From: Methylobacter sp. | GTDB taxonomy: Bacteria; Pseudomonadota; Gammaproteobacteria; Methylococcales; Methylomonadaceae | NCBI GenBank assembly: GCA_023229605.1 | Contig: JALNYY010000093.1 | Coordinates: 1 to 17,387 of the forward strand | DNA: 17,387 bases | Direction: 5' to 3' | Shown: positions 1-7,253 of the stretch, in pieces | How positions within the stretch are numbered: position 1 is the first letter of the stretch | How the letters are laid out: every line of letters starts with the position of its first letter | The notes under the pieces: model-generated | The model's input: only the letters and a program-made list of their open reading frames with translations | The model's database searches: none | Told to the model about the DNA's origin: nothing | Translations under genes and position numbers: made by a program

Positions 1-721
1 TTCCAGCGTTGCCGGTAAGACCGTCAGCTTCACCCCGGTACCCGGCGTCAACGATAAGGGGTCGTACCAAATGGCTGCCGGCGAGACGATCACCTACACA
101 CCACAAACCATCAGCTGTGGCGCCGCAAGCTGCAGTCCGGCAGTGACGTTCAACTATTTCTTTACCCCGACCGATGTGGGCTTCAAGGACAACAACGGTT
201 GCAGCAACCCCACCTTTCCGAACGCCACCAACCTGGCCGAAGTCTCGATCAACTTCGGCATCAACGGCTCGGTGGGTGCGGGTTGCGCCAATGCCGACGA
301 CACCGACATCAGCGCCGTCAATGGCGTCAACTCAATTCTGCAGGTCTCCACCCAGGATGCCGGCGGTAATCCGCAAAACGGCTGGCCTGCGTCCACCAGT
401 CTTGCGAAGAACGCAGTGCTCGGCAAGAATGCCAATCTTCCCGGCGTGTTTGGATGGGCCGCCACCAACTGTAGCGGCAAGCTGGCCAACTCCGGCTACC
501 CCAATCCGACCGCTGCATGCGCCGCACCTAAAATGGCGCCGGGTGCATCGAAAAAACATACCTGCGCCACCCCAAACGGCGCCAAGTACAAAGCGATCGT
601 CGGACCTAAAAAAACCTACTACTGCGATGAACGCAGCGATGCCGGCACCTGCAACAACCAACGCCAAGGCTATGTTACCGGCGGCAATGTGCAAATCAAT
701 TATATCGAGCAGGCTTATTGA
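1..721 (+). CDS. Partial cysteine-rich protein of unknown function (3' part)
   Basis: The reading frame is open from base 2, so the gene begins outside the window and the first Met (base 71) is probably internal. It ends at TGA 719-721. The visible 239 residues are rich in Gly, Asn, Thr, Ala and Pro and have about nine cysteines, including pairs such as C-x4-C early on and YYC-x8-C near the end. No membrane segment is visible in this part. This composition suggests a secreted or periplasmic protein with disulfides (inference). The tail is strongly patterned (KKTYYCDE, then GGNVQINYIEQAY). Codons end mostly in C or G, unlike the AT-richer next gene, which may mean a different origin. I do not recognise the family. 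Confidence 0.6.
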   Translation, partial: SSVAGKTVSFTPVPGVNDKGSYQMAAGETITYTPQTISCGAASCSPAVTFNYFFTPTDVGFKDNNGCSNPTFPNATNLAEVSINFGINGSVGAGCANADDTDISAVNGVNSILQVSTQDAGGNPQNGWPASTSLAKNAVLGKNANLPGVFGWAATNCSGKLANSGYPNPTAACAAPKMAPGASKKHTCATPNGAKYKAIVGPKKTYYCDERSDAGTCNNQRQGYVTGGNVQINYIEQAY

Positions 722-725
722 TGCG

Positions 726-845
726 AGCCCGGCCGGGCATGCTGTTTATGTCCGCCGCATCATCGGACGCCAAAATGTCGGGTAACGAAAAGATGTTGCC
801 CGGCCCGGCTTGAAGCATACCGGCACGGGGTGCAAACCCGTGCCG
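726..845. other. Intergenic region with nested GC-rich inverted repeats
   Basis: The 348-base gap at 722-1069 holds no convincing gene. Just after the upstream stop codon, 726-739 and 797-810 are inverted repeats with 13 of 14 positions matching. They enclose a smaller hairpin (GTCCG 750-754 with CGGAC 764-768). A separate perfect hairpin follows: CGGCACGGG at 821-829 and CCCGTGCCG at 837-845. No T-run follows, so these are not classical intrinsic terminators. They could still end transcription with Rho, protect the mRNA 3' end or form a structured RNA. The AT-rich part from about 960 to 1069 should carry the promoter of the next gene; TATGAT at 1013-1018 is a possible -10 without a good -35. 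Confidence 0.4.
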
Positions 846-1069
846 ACACAAGCGTCGTATTTGTTTGTAAGTCATGCCCTGTTGAAATAGAGAATATCAA
901 ATAAGCCGGCTTTTTATGGTCGAGATCCCCGCGTAAAGTTGCTTGCATCAAGCAATGCCTGATCGTTTTCCCCGTTGTTTTACACTCTAGCGGAAACATG
1001 CGTAAAACCGGGTATGATATTATTCCGCCCGTCCTACAAACAGACCCACTAAACAACCGGTAAAAAATA

Positions 1070-2548
1070 ATGCCTGCTTATTGCCGTTTATTTTTTCTTT
1101 ACTTGCTGTTAGCGTTGACCGCCTGCAATTCGCAAAAGGTCGACTTTACCTTGTTGCAGCTTAACGATGTTTATGAAATAGCCCCCTTAAACGCCGGTAA
1201 AACGGGCGGCTTGGCGCGGGTGGCGACGCTGCAAAAACAGCTTAAAGCGGCTAACGAGCATACTTACGGCATATTGGCGGGCGATTTGCTCAGCCCTTCG
1301 GCAATAGGGACGTCGCTGTTCAATGGCGAGCGATTGGCAGGCAAACAAATGATTTCTGTTTTCAATCACTTGCACTGGGATTACGCCACGTTTGGTAATC
1401 ATGAGTTCGACGTGGGCAAAGCGGCTTTATTAAAACGGTTGGGGGAAACAAAAACGGTATTTTTTTCTTCTAATGTGCTGGACAGCGCTACTCAGCACCC
1501 CTTTAGGCACAGCAGGGAAACCGTCGTTTTTACGGTGGACGGCATTAAGGTCGGTTTGGCGGGTATCACCGTACCGCATAAAAGACTCGATTTCGTGACT
1601 TTTCTGGAACCGCTTGCTGCCGCCAATAAGGCTGTGCAGCAACTTAAACAGCAACAGGCCGATGTGATTATTTTAGTGACGCATCAAGATTTGGACAACG
1701 ATATTGAATTTGCCGAAAAACTAGACGGGGTTGATTTAATCATCGGCGGTCACGAGCATGAAAATGTGTATGTGGTGCGCGGTGCGAAGCTGGTACCGAT
1801 TACTAAAGCCGATGCCAACGCCAAATCGGCTTTTATCCATAACATCAGCATTGATAAGCAAAGCGGCGCCAAGCATATAGAATCGAAACTGGTTTTTTTG
1901 GATGAGTCCGTGCCTTTGGATGCGGAAACGACTGACTTGGTTAACCAATGGCAACAGCAGGCATTTGCGGCATTCAGAAAGCAAGGCTTTGAACCCGATC
2001 ATGTCATTTGCCGTACGCAAGCAGCCTTAGATGGTTTGGAATCCAGCGTTAGAAACAGAAAAACCGCTTTAACCGGGCTCATCGCGAAAGCATTTTTACA
2101 GGCTTATAAAAATGCCGAGTTATCGCTATATAACAGCGGCGCTATCAGGATTGACGATATACTGCCGGCAGGCGCGATTACCGAATATGATGTCATTAAA
2201 ATCCTGCCTTTCGGGGATAACTTAAGTTTGGTGCAATTATCCGGCGAATTGCTGGAGCGAACCCTTAACGCCGGCGAACGGAATAAAGGCAAAGGCGGTT
2301 TTTTACAGTATGCCAATGTCAGCTACGTCGACAAGCAATGGCTTGTTAACGGTCAGGCTATCGACCCCAAACGAAGCTATAAGGCGGCGATCAATAATTT
2401 TTTGCTGGAACAGGGCGATGAGGGGCTGGAGTTTTTGACGCTGAACAATAATCCGTCGCCAATGCGATTAAGCGCACCCCCGGTAGATGTCAGAAAGGCG
2501 CTTATTCAAGAACTTATTTCAACCGGCTGCACGCCGGGTTTGCCGTAA
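1070..2548 (+). CDS. Bifunctional metallophosphatase/5'-nucleotidase family lipoprotein
   Basis: Predicted periplasmic lipoprotein of the UshA/5'-nucleotidase superfamily, which hydrolyses nucleotides or related phosphoesters. The N-terminus is a lipoprotein signal with lipobox LTAC, the Cys being residue 19. The N-terminal calcineurin-like domain shows LNDVYEI (Asp33), GD 71-72, GNHEFD 109-114, THQD around His205 and GGHEHE around His228 and His230. These are the usual dinuclear-metal ligands, except that the His of the common NDxH motif is Val-Tyr here, as in an NDVYE-type subgroup I remember. The C-terminal 5'-nucleotidase domain is recognisable by NSGAIRIDD and by ILPFGDNL. At 492 residues the length is normal. 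The ATG has only a weak ribosome-binding site. It is probably monocistronic, with a terminator 42 bases after the stop. The exact substrate cannot be read from the sequence. Confidence 0.9.
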   Translation: MPAYCRLFFLYLLLALTACNSQKVDFTLLQLNDVYEIAPLNAGKTGGLARVATLQKQLKAANEHTYGILAGDLLSPSAIGTSLFNGERLAGKQMISVFNHLHWDYATFGNHEFDVGKAALLKRLGETKTVFFSSNVLDSATQHPFRHSRETVVFTVDGIKVGLAGITVPHKRLDFVTFLEPLAAANKAVQQLKQQQADVIILVTHQDLDNDIEFAEKLDGVDLIIGGHEHENVYVVRGAKLVPITKADANAKSAFIHNISIDKQSGAKHIESKLVFLDESVPLDAETTDLVNQWQQQAFAAFRKQGFEPDHVICRTQAALDGLESSVRNRKTALTGLIAKAFLQAYKNAELSLYNSGAIRIDDILPAGAITEYDVIKILPFGDNLSLVQLSGELLERTLNAGERNKGKGGFLQYANVSYVDKQWLVNGQAIDPKRSYKAAINNFLLEQGDEGLEFLTLNNNPSPMRLSAPPVDVRKALIQELISTGCTPGLP

Positions 2549-2589
2549 CACGGGTTGCTGTAAACTCTGTACTATCCTTTTTGGGGGCG

Positions 2590-2626
2590 GCGGCGCGATC
2601 AAGACAGTGGATCGAGCCGCTTTTTT
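2590..2626 (+). terminator. Rho-independent terminator of the nucleotidase gene
   Basis: GCGGCGCGATC at 2590-2600 pairs with GATCGAGCCGC at 2610-2620 (one mismatch) around a 9-base loop, followed directly by six T at 2621-2626. It sits 42 bases after the stop at 2548. The opposing MOSC gene ends at 2722. Confidence 0.85.
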
Positions 2627-2721
2627 ACCGCTCCAAAATAACTCAGGAGCTTTTATGATCTTGAGCCGGAAAACAGAACCGTCATATTGCGATCGGTAGG
2701 CGTTTTAAGGCGGCGATTGCG

Positions 2722-3513
2722 TTAATCAAGGAGGCCGACTTTATCGCCAACGTGAATCCGCCCTCCGTCGCCGCCGGTAATCATCGCGACTGCGAAAGTC
2801 GGCTTTTTCTGACTAAAGGCACTGGTCAGCGTCTTAAGGATCGGCACGTCCCGTTCGCCGGAGTTGGGATTCGCGTGCGTAGCGAGACACCGGCTCTTCG
2901 GCATGACAACGTCGAAGTCAACCCGGCCTATACGAATCTTGCGCCCCACCCAGCTTTGCTCTTCCCAGGCATCCAGGCCGTCAATAGCGATGTTCGAGCG
3001 GAAGCGAAGCTCGCTGAGATTGCTGTCGCCGGCGGCAGTACCGACAGCCGCCAAGCTTGCACGGCTGTGCAATGTTATCTGGCCTGCCTCATTGTCCTGA
3101 TAACGGGGCGTAACCCCGTTTCCAACCAGTTGCAACGGGCGCCGGTCCGGGTGGGAGGCGAGCGGGTTTTCGTCGAGCTTGAGCACGTAATTTTCAATCG
3201 CGGCGGCAATGTTGTTACGGCCTTGCCCGTCCAGCGTTTCATCAACCAAAACCGTGTCTTCCACACTGATGCATAATCTAAGCGTCTTGTGATCGAACCG
3301 AAGCCGGAGGCGCGCTATGCCGGGAGTATTCACCAGCGCAATGAACTCGTGCTTGTTACTCCAGTCACCGTTCAGCACGTTTGAATTGGCAAAGCGGAAC
3401 CCGAGAACCCTGTCTCCAGCGATTCGCCCTTCCTTGAGAACGGTTAAACTGTCGCACGCCTCGGGCGTGAAGCTCTTAACAGGATAACGATATAGGGCAA
3501 CGACGCGCGGCAT
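2722..3513 (-). CDS. MOSC domain-containing protein
   Basis: A stand-alone MOSC protein of about 263 residues. An N-terminal beta-barrel (MOSC_N) begins ALYRYPVKSF, and the C-terminal MOSC domain contains the conserved Cys in MPKSRC (about residue 209), followed by THANPNSGERD. MOSC proteins bind sulfur or molybdenum-cofactor species through this Cys. Relatives include YcbX and the mARC reductases that detoxify N-hydroxylated compounds with electrons from an Fe-S partner. The frame is open to an ATG at 3525, but the ATG at 3513 has GGAG six bases upstream and the typical MPRVVALYRYPVKS start, so I chose it. The rubredoxin gene 63 bases upstream on the same strand could be its electron donor (inference). 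It converges with the nucleotidase gene. Confidence 0.85.
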   Translation of the reverse strand: MPRVVALYRYPVKSFTPEACDSLTVLKEGRIAGDRVLGFRFANSNVLNGDWSNKHEFIALVNTPGIARLRLRFDHKTLRLCISVEDTVLVDETLDGQGRNNIAAAIENYVLKLDENPLASHPDRRPLQLVGNGVTPRYQDNEAGQITLHSRASLAAVGTAAGDSNLSELRFRSNIAIDGLDAWEEQSWVGRKIRIGRVDFDVVMPKSRCLATHANPNSGERDVPILKTLTSAFSQKKPTFAVAMITGGDGGRIHVGDKVGLLD

Positions 3514-3576
3514 CGGTTTCTCCATGTTTGGGTTTGAGTTATTGAGCGACGCCTATTTTCGCGAAAAAAACGCGGC

Positions 3577-3747
3577 TTATTCCATTAATTTAAAAAAATC
3601 TTTAGGCGCTCCACAGATCGGGCAGGACCAGTCATCCGGTATGTCGGCCCAACGGGTTCCGGGAGCAAGGCCACTATCAGGGTCACCCTTTGCTTCATCA
3701 TAGATATGTTCGCATTCCCTGCACTGATATTTTTTAAAATCGGACAT
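3577..3747 (-). CDS. Rubredoxin
   Basis: A 56-residue single-iron electron carrier. The four Fe ligands are clear: Cys9 and Cys12 in YQCRECEHIYDE, and Cys42 and Cys45 in WSCPICGAPKDFF. The conserved middle (DPDSGLAPGTRWADIPDDW) is complete, so this is a full-length typical rubredoxin with no fusion partner. AGGAG lies seven bases before the ATG at 3747. It is encoded on the same strand as the upstream DNA-glycosylase-like gene and the downstream MOSC gene, in what may be one transcript. The physiological partner is unknown. The MOSC protein or an oxidative-stress reductase are candidates by position only. Confidence 0.95.
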   Translation of the reverse strand: MSDFKKYQCRECEHIYDEAKGDPDSGLAPGTRWADIPDDWSCPICGAPKDFFKLME

Positions 3748-3793
3748 GATAATTCTCCTGGATGGTTTAGTTAATAAAGTAGATTAAATGGAG

Positions 3794-3889
3794 CTATACA
3801 GCGATACCGAAAAGAAAAAAGAGTGCGCCGCCCATTTTCATTAGCCTTCCAAATAATGAAGGGACTAAAAAAATACCATTCCCGTTCAT
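3794..3889 (-). CDS. Possible 31-residue membrane peptide, start overlapping the upstream stop
   Basis: The ATG at 3889 overlaps the TGA of the upstream glycosylase-like gene as ATGA, a layout typical of translational coupling. The 31-codon frame ends at TAG 3794-3796 and encodes a mostly hydrophobic peptide. It starts MNGNGIFLVPSLFG, has a basic RLMK turn, then GGALFFLFGIAV, which is enough for one membrane span with few charges. There is no good independent ribosome-binding site (only a GGA two bases before the ATG), and the rubredoxin start lies 47 bases further on. No family is recognised. It could be a chance frame; the overlap and the hydrophobic composition are the only evidence. Confidence 0.35.
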   Translation of the reverse strand: MNGNGIFLVPSLFGRLMKMGGALFFLFGIAV

Positions 3890-4467
3890 ATTCCAAGCGC
3901 TACGGACACTCGCCGCCTAAGTATAGGGAGTAGTTCCTGCTCGAACCACGGATTCCGGCTAAGCCAAATATTATTTCGCGGGCTTGGATGCGGGAGTGGA
4001 ATAAGCTTAGGTCCATGGGATTGCCAGTTTCGGACCGTTTCTGTAAGTGACGACCGTTCTACGTTCATGTGATATGCCTGTGCATAGCGCCCGACAACTA
4101 ACGTAATCTCAAGATGACGCAGATGGCCGATAAGCCGATCATGCCATGCCTGTGCGCATTCAGGCCGCGGCGGAAGGTCGCCGGACTTACCCGTGCCCGG
4201 AAAGCAAAGTCCCATTGGCAGAATAGCTATCTGCCTTGAGTCGTAAAAGGTTTCGCGTGTCACCCCGATCCATTCACGCAAACGGTCTCCGCTAGCATCA
4301 TCGAAAGGCAAGCCGGAGTCGTGGACTTTTCTTCCCGGTGCTTGGCCCGCAATCAACACCCGGGCCTGCGGGTGCATCTGTAGAACCGGCCTTACTCCAT
4401 GCGGCAGATGCGCCGCGCAAATCGAGCAGCCGTGCACTTCGGCTAGCAAGGATGCAAATGAATTCAT
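3886..4467 (-). CDS. Uracil-DNA glycosylase superfamily protein, Fe-S type
   Basis: About 193 residues. The superfamily motif A appears as GQAPGRKVHDSGLPFDDASG (residues 41-60) and the C-terminal motif as HPSPRNN (from residue 160). Four cysteines, C14-x2-C17 and C88-x15-C104, have the spacing of the 4Fe-4S ligands of family 4 uracil-DNA glycosylases. I therefore expect a DNA-repair enzyme removing uracil or a related base, with a structural Fe-S cluster. The specificity is inferred. The frame extends to a GTG at 4482, but the ATG at 4467 begins the usual MNSFASLLAEV and is preferred. The ribosome-binding site is weak either way. The stop overlaps the ATG of a possible small peptide, and rubredoxin follows downstream. 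Confidence 0.8.
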   Translation of the reverse strand: MNSFASLLAEVHGCSICAAHLPHGVRPVLQMHPQARVLIAGQAPGRKVHDSGLPFDDASGDRLREWIGVTRETFYDSRQIAILPMGLCFPGTGKSGDLPPRPECAQAWHDRLIGHLRHLEITLVVGRYAQAYHMNVERSSLTETVRNWQSHGPKLIPLPHPSPRNNIWLSRNPWFEQELLPILRRRVSVALGI

Positions 4468-4634
4468 GCGGCGACATCCCACGCAGCAGCCGGGCAGCCC
4501 GGCTCATCCGCCGGGAAGACGGAACGACGGAAATTTACGGCCAAAGCGCAGTTCGCAAACGGCCGGATGCAATGACTTATTAGGCGTCAGTTGGTTGTTC
4601 ATCTTGAATCTGTTTCGGCATATCGCCCCTTCAA

Positions 4635-4985
4635 CTAACAGAATAACGAGCTGTTTTCCCGGATCACAACTGCCTGGTTATGTTCTTCGTCCTTAGCGCC
4701 ATAGACCAGCGTCACGATGCCCTTGTCCAGCTCATGCTTTAATAACTGGATCTGCGCGCTATTGCCCTTGAGTTCGGCGAGATACCGTTCCTTAAACTCT
4801 TCCCACCTGTCAGGGTTATGGCCAAACCATTTCCGGAGCTCCGTGCTGGGCGCGATGTCTTTGAGCCACAGATCAATGCGGGCCTGCTCCTTTGTTAAAC
4901 CTCGCGGCCAGAGCCTGTCCACGAGGATACGCCGGCCGTCATGCTTGTCCGGCAGTTCATATACCCGTTTGATCCTGATTTTCAT
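4635..4985 (-). CDS. DUF488 family protein (YeaO-like)
   Basis: A 116-residue protein with the family hallmarks in order: KRVYELPDKHDGRRILVDRL, WPRGLTKEQA, WLKDIAPSTELRKWFGH, RWEEFKERYLAEL and the C-terminal LVYGAKDEEHNQA. Length and motifs are complete, so it is probably functional. The biochemical role of DUF488 is not established as far as I know. The ATG at 4985 has no strong Shine-Dalgarno sequence. It lies upstream of the glycosylase-like gene on the same strand but 167 bases away, so it is probably a separate transcript. The neighbouring gaps (4468-4634 and 4986-5078) contain nothing I can name. Confidence 0.85.
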   Translation of the reverse strand: MKIRIKRVYELPDKHDGRRILVDRLWPRGLTKEQARIDLWLKDIAPSTELRKWFGHNPDRWEEFKERYLAELKGNSAQIQLLKHELDKGIVTLVYGAKDEEHNQAVVIRENSSLFC

Positions 4986-5078
4986 GGTTTACTTAAGCCG
5001 TCATCATAAGTTATGGAAAATTCCGGATTCACTCGCACATCCGCTTTGGACTATTTTAATCTGGATAATCCGATGGCT

Positions 5079-5729
5079 CTACTGAGAGGGTTTGCTTGCT
5101 CTCGCCTTTTTTAAGCCGTGTTTTTTCATCCAATTGGACAAATTAGGGGCAGTGGTGTTGTAACGTTGCGCGATAGATTTTTTGGTAAAACCGTGCGCCA
5201 GCAGACGCTCTATGTCCGGCCGAAAGGCATCCAGTTTGCTTTTACCTGGGCCTTTGGGGCGGCCAACCTTTATTCCTTGAGTTTTTTTGGAGTGCAACCC
5301 TTCCTTGATTTTTTGCGAAATCAGGTCCCGTTCAATCTCTGTCGCCATCGAAAAAGCCAGTGAAATTTTGCTTTGAAGGGTTTGGTCGAGTTGCCAATTC
5401 CCCTTTACCGAATACACGTAGATTCCCTTGAATGTTACCAGCGACAAGATTTCCATACACTCCAGCATGCTGCGGCCCAATCGCGAGAGTTCGGTCACGA
5501 TAATGACATCGTTGGCTTGCAGCTCCCCCATCACCTTGGCAATTCGGCGCTCCCGCCACGGAATGCGGCCGGCGACAACCTCTTCGGCGAAATGCACTTT
5601 GCCGAGATCGTGTTGATGGGCGAAGTGGAGAATGTCGGCCTTGTTTTTTTCGAGGTTTTGATCGCGCGTCGATACCTGCGGCAAATAAGCAACAGTCTTG
5701 CGCGCTGGGGATACGGTCCGGATTGTCAT
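5079..5729 (-). CDS. Serine recombinase (resolvase/invertase family) with altered active site
   Basis: A 216-residue small serine recombinase. The N-terminal catalytic domain has the nucleophile Ser20 in QVSTRDQ, and ELSRLGRS supplies Arg83 and Arg86. It continues through a long dimer helix containing EIERDLISQKIKEG and a GRPKGPGKSKLD linker to a helix-turn-helix near residues 181-206 (FTKKSIAQRYNTTAPNLSNW). It resembles invertases of the Mpi type. The usual Y-L-R-V-S-T reads Y-L-P-Q-V-S-T: one residue is inserted, and Gln18 occupies the place of the conserved active-site Arg (R8 of gamma-delta resolvase). Cleavage may be impaired. A ribosome-binding site (AGGTGA) precedes the ATG. A 9-bp inverted repeat lies 48 bases upstream. 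No transposase or terminal repeats are visible nearby, so it may be a remnant of a mobile element. Confidence 0.85.
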   Translation of the reverse strand: MTIRTVSPARKTVAYLPQVSTRDQNLEKNKADILHFAHQHDLGKVHFAEEVVAGRIPWRERRIAKVMGELQANDVIIVTELSRLGRSMLECMEILSLVTFKGIYVYSVKGNWQLDQTLQSKISLAFSMATEIERDLISQKIKEGLHSKKTQGIKVGRPKGPGKSKLDAFRPDIERLLAHGFTKKSIAQRYNTTAPNLSNWMKKHGLKKARASKPSQ

Positions 5730-5776
5730 GTTTCACCTGCTTTTCTTGTTGTTCACGGTATGTCGGGCAAGCGCCG

Positions 5777-5799
5777 GTCAGTCAGGAAGACTGACTGAC
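5777..5799. repeat. Perfect 9-bp inverted repeat across the reductase stop codon
   Basis: GTCAGTCAG at 5777-5785 and CTGACTGAC at 5791-5799 are separated by GAAGA. The repeat spans the last codons and the TGA of the reductase and lies 48 bases upstream of the recombinase start. No T-run follows on either strand, so it is not an intrinsic terminator. It may be an mRNA end structure or a recombinase or regulator site. Confidence 0.5.
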
Positions 5800-6765
5800 A
5801 TTGAACGCATCGGCATGAATATCCTTCATCGACGCGCCCGCCAAAAAGGCATTCTTCTTGGCCATGTTGACCATTTCAGGATGCCCGCAAAGAAATATGC
5901 GCCAGTTCTTGAGATTGGGTATATGCCGAAAAGCCACGTCATGAGCCCGTCCTGTAGCGAAATTATGCGGTATAGCCTCGCCGGAAAGGCAGGGCACATA
6001 ATCGAAGTTAGGATATTGCTTGACCAGATCGTGCAGTTCCCCGGTCAGATAGAGCCCGTTCAGGTCGCGGCTGCCGTGAAACAGGCGGATAGGGCCGGTA
6101 TGCCCCTGGCCGAGGGCGTCCCGGATGATGCCGTACAGCGGCGCAAGCCCCGAACCCGTGCCGATCAGAACCAGGCCCTGTTCGGCATTGCCGGGCGTGT
6201 AAAAGCAGTCGCCGCCGGGGCCGCGAATCCGGACCGTCTGGCCGGGACGCAGTTCCTCATGTATCCAGCCGCTTACCCGGCCCTGCGGCAGGCGGCGGAC
6301 ATGGAGGTGAAGGTGGTCGTCTTCATGCGGCACGCTGGCGAGCGAGTAACTGCGGCCTAGCGACGGGTCTTGAAACAGGTTGATGAATTGCCCGGCCCTG
6401 TACTCGATCGGCGCATGGCATTCGAGAACGACATGCATGATGTCCGGATTGAGCAATTCCAGGCTTTTAACGGTGGCGGGAATAACCGCCTGGATGTCAT
6501 CGTCGTCCGGCAGCGCGGCTTCAAGGTCTGCGGTCGGATGGCAAACGCAGGCGAGAAAATAGTTCTGGAGTTTGAGGGTATCCTTCAAACCTTGTTGCGA
6601 AGCTTCAGGAGGCGTAGTACCCCCAGTGGCGCGCATCAGGCAGGTCTGGCAGACGCCGCTGCGGCAGGAAAAAGGAACGGGCACGCCGCGATCGGTCAAA
6701 CAATCCAGAACGGATTGGTTTTCACCCAATTCGAAGTTGTTTTTTGCGTAACGAATATTAACCAT
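5782..6765 (-). CDS. Ferredoxin-type 2Fe-2S/FAD/NAD(P)H oxidoreductase
   Basis: A 327-residue electron-transfer reductase laid out like MmoC or BenC. The N-terminal plant-type ferredoxin domain carries Cys34, Cys39, Cys42 (CRSGVCQTC) and Cys73 (FLACVCHP). The FAD domain has GRSYSLAS (residues 137-144), and the NAD(P)-binding domain has GTGSGLAP (202-209) and a C-terminal LCGHPEMV. It should pass electrons from NAD(P)H through FAD and the cluster to a partner. The gene lies 29 bases after the truncated hemoglobin gene on the same strand, with AGGTG before the ATG, so I infer that the hemoglobin is the partner. The pair would form an NO dioxygenase equivalent to flavohemoglobin Hmp. Expression probably follows the NsrR-controlled promoter at 7272-7300. 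An alternative is a reductase for an unlinked oxygenase. Confidence 0.88.
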   Translation of the reverse strand: MVNIRYAKNNFELGENQSVLDCLTDRGVPVPFSCRSGVCQTCLMRATGGTTPPEASQQGLKDTLKLQNYFLACVCHPTADLEAALPDDDDIQAVIPATVKSLELLNPDIMHVVLECHAPIEYRAGQFINLFQDPSLGRSYSLASVPHEDDHLHLHVRRLPQGRVSGWIHEELRPGQTVRIRGPGGDCFYTPGNAEQGLVLIGTGSGLAPLYGIIRDALGQGHTGPIRLFHGSRDLNGLYLTGELHDLVKQYPNFDYVPCLSGEAIPHNFATGRAHDVAFRHIPNLKNWRIFLCGHPEMVNMAKKNAFLAGASMKDIHADAFNVSQSS

Positions 6766-6794
6766 GGCGGCGCACCTGTTTCTAAAATCAAGGA

Positions 6795-7169
6795 TTAACG
6801 GTTCAGCACATCGTTGCGCGTGCTTTCGGCGATGGCGGCAACCTGAGCGATCAGTTCCTCTTTTACGCCCAGCTCGCGGAGCGTCGCGCCGAGGTCTTCG
6901 ATTACCGCATCGACATGACTGTCATTCAAGCCGCGTTCGACCAGATGCGCATGGCCGCGACGCATATCCAGGCCGCTGTAATTGTGGGGTCCGCCGAAAG
7001 CCATGGTCAGGAATGATTTTTGTTTTGCGGCCTGAGTTTCCATGTCCACGCCTTCGAAAAAGGAGCTGATGCGGTCATCGTTCAACACCTTGCGGTAAAA
7101 AATATCGACAGCGGCATTGACGGCGGCTTCGCCGCCCAACTTCTCGTACAAGGATTCTTGTTGTGGCAT
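6795..7169 (-). CDS. Group 1 truncated hemoglobin
   Basis: A 124-residue 2-on-2 globin. The family pattern is complete: LYEKLGG at the N-terminus, FYRKVL with Tyr25 at the B10 position, the E-helix stretch with Gln46 and Gln50 (probable E7/E11), FGGPHNYSG, and proximal His73 in MRRGHAHL. Group 1 truncated hemoglobins commonly turn NO plus O2 into nitrate when re-reduced. The frame is open to 7208, but the ATG at 7169 has GGAG six bases upstream and starts MPQQESLYEKLGG. The longer form would run through a second NsrR-like site. This is the first gene of an operon with the reductase, divergent from nsrR, with an NsrR operator in the promoter. A role in NO detoxification is therefore well supported by context but not proven. 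Confidence 0.92.
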   Translation of the reverse strand: MPQQESLYEKLGGEAAVNAAVDIFYRKVLNDDRISSFFEGVDMETQAAKQKSFLTMAFGGPHNYSGLDMRRGHAHLVERGLNDSHVDAVIEDLGATLRELGVKEELIAQVAAIAESTRNDVLNR

Positions 7170-7188
7170 ATTTTTCTCCAAATAATTA

Positions 7189-7211
7189 AAAAGGTGTTTA
7201 AAATACATCTT
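7189..7211. promoter_or_regulatory. Second, weaker NsrR-like operator
   Basis: The right half AAATACATCTT (7201-7211) matches the NsrR half-site AAATRCATCTT exactly. The left half (7189-7199, AAAAGGTGTTT) matches 8 of 11 positions of AAGATGYATTT. It lies 65 bases from the strong site, in the leader of the hemoglobin transcript, where it could act as a roadblock or cooperate with the main operator. Confidence 0.5.
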
Positions 7212-7253
7212 AAAGCCATTTCTTCCTAAGGGGCCTTGGCAAGGCGCAGCAAT

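Noticed and set aside
821..845. Strong GC hairpin as an intrinsic terminator
   Set aside because: The stem is perfect but no T-run follows on either strand.
2655..2699. 14-codon frame with a good ribosome-binding site (CAGGAG) starting MILSRKTEPS
   Set aside because: It is very short, lies after the nucleotidase terminator and has no promoter or recognisable family. It is probably chance or a remnant.
3561..3576. CGCG, seven T, CGCG (minus strand) between rubredoxin and MOSC as a terminator
   Set aside because: The T-run is in the loop rather than after a stem, and the stem is only four to five pairs.
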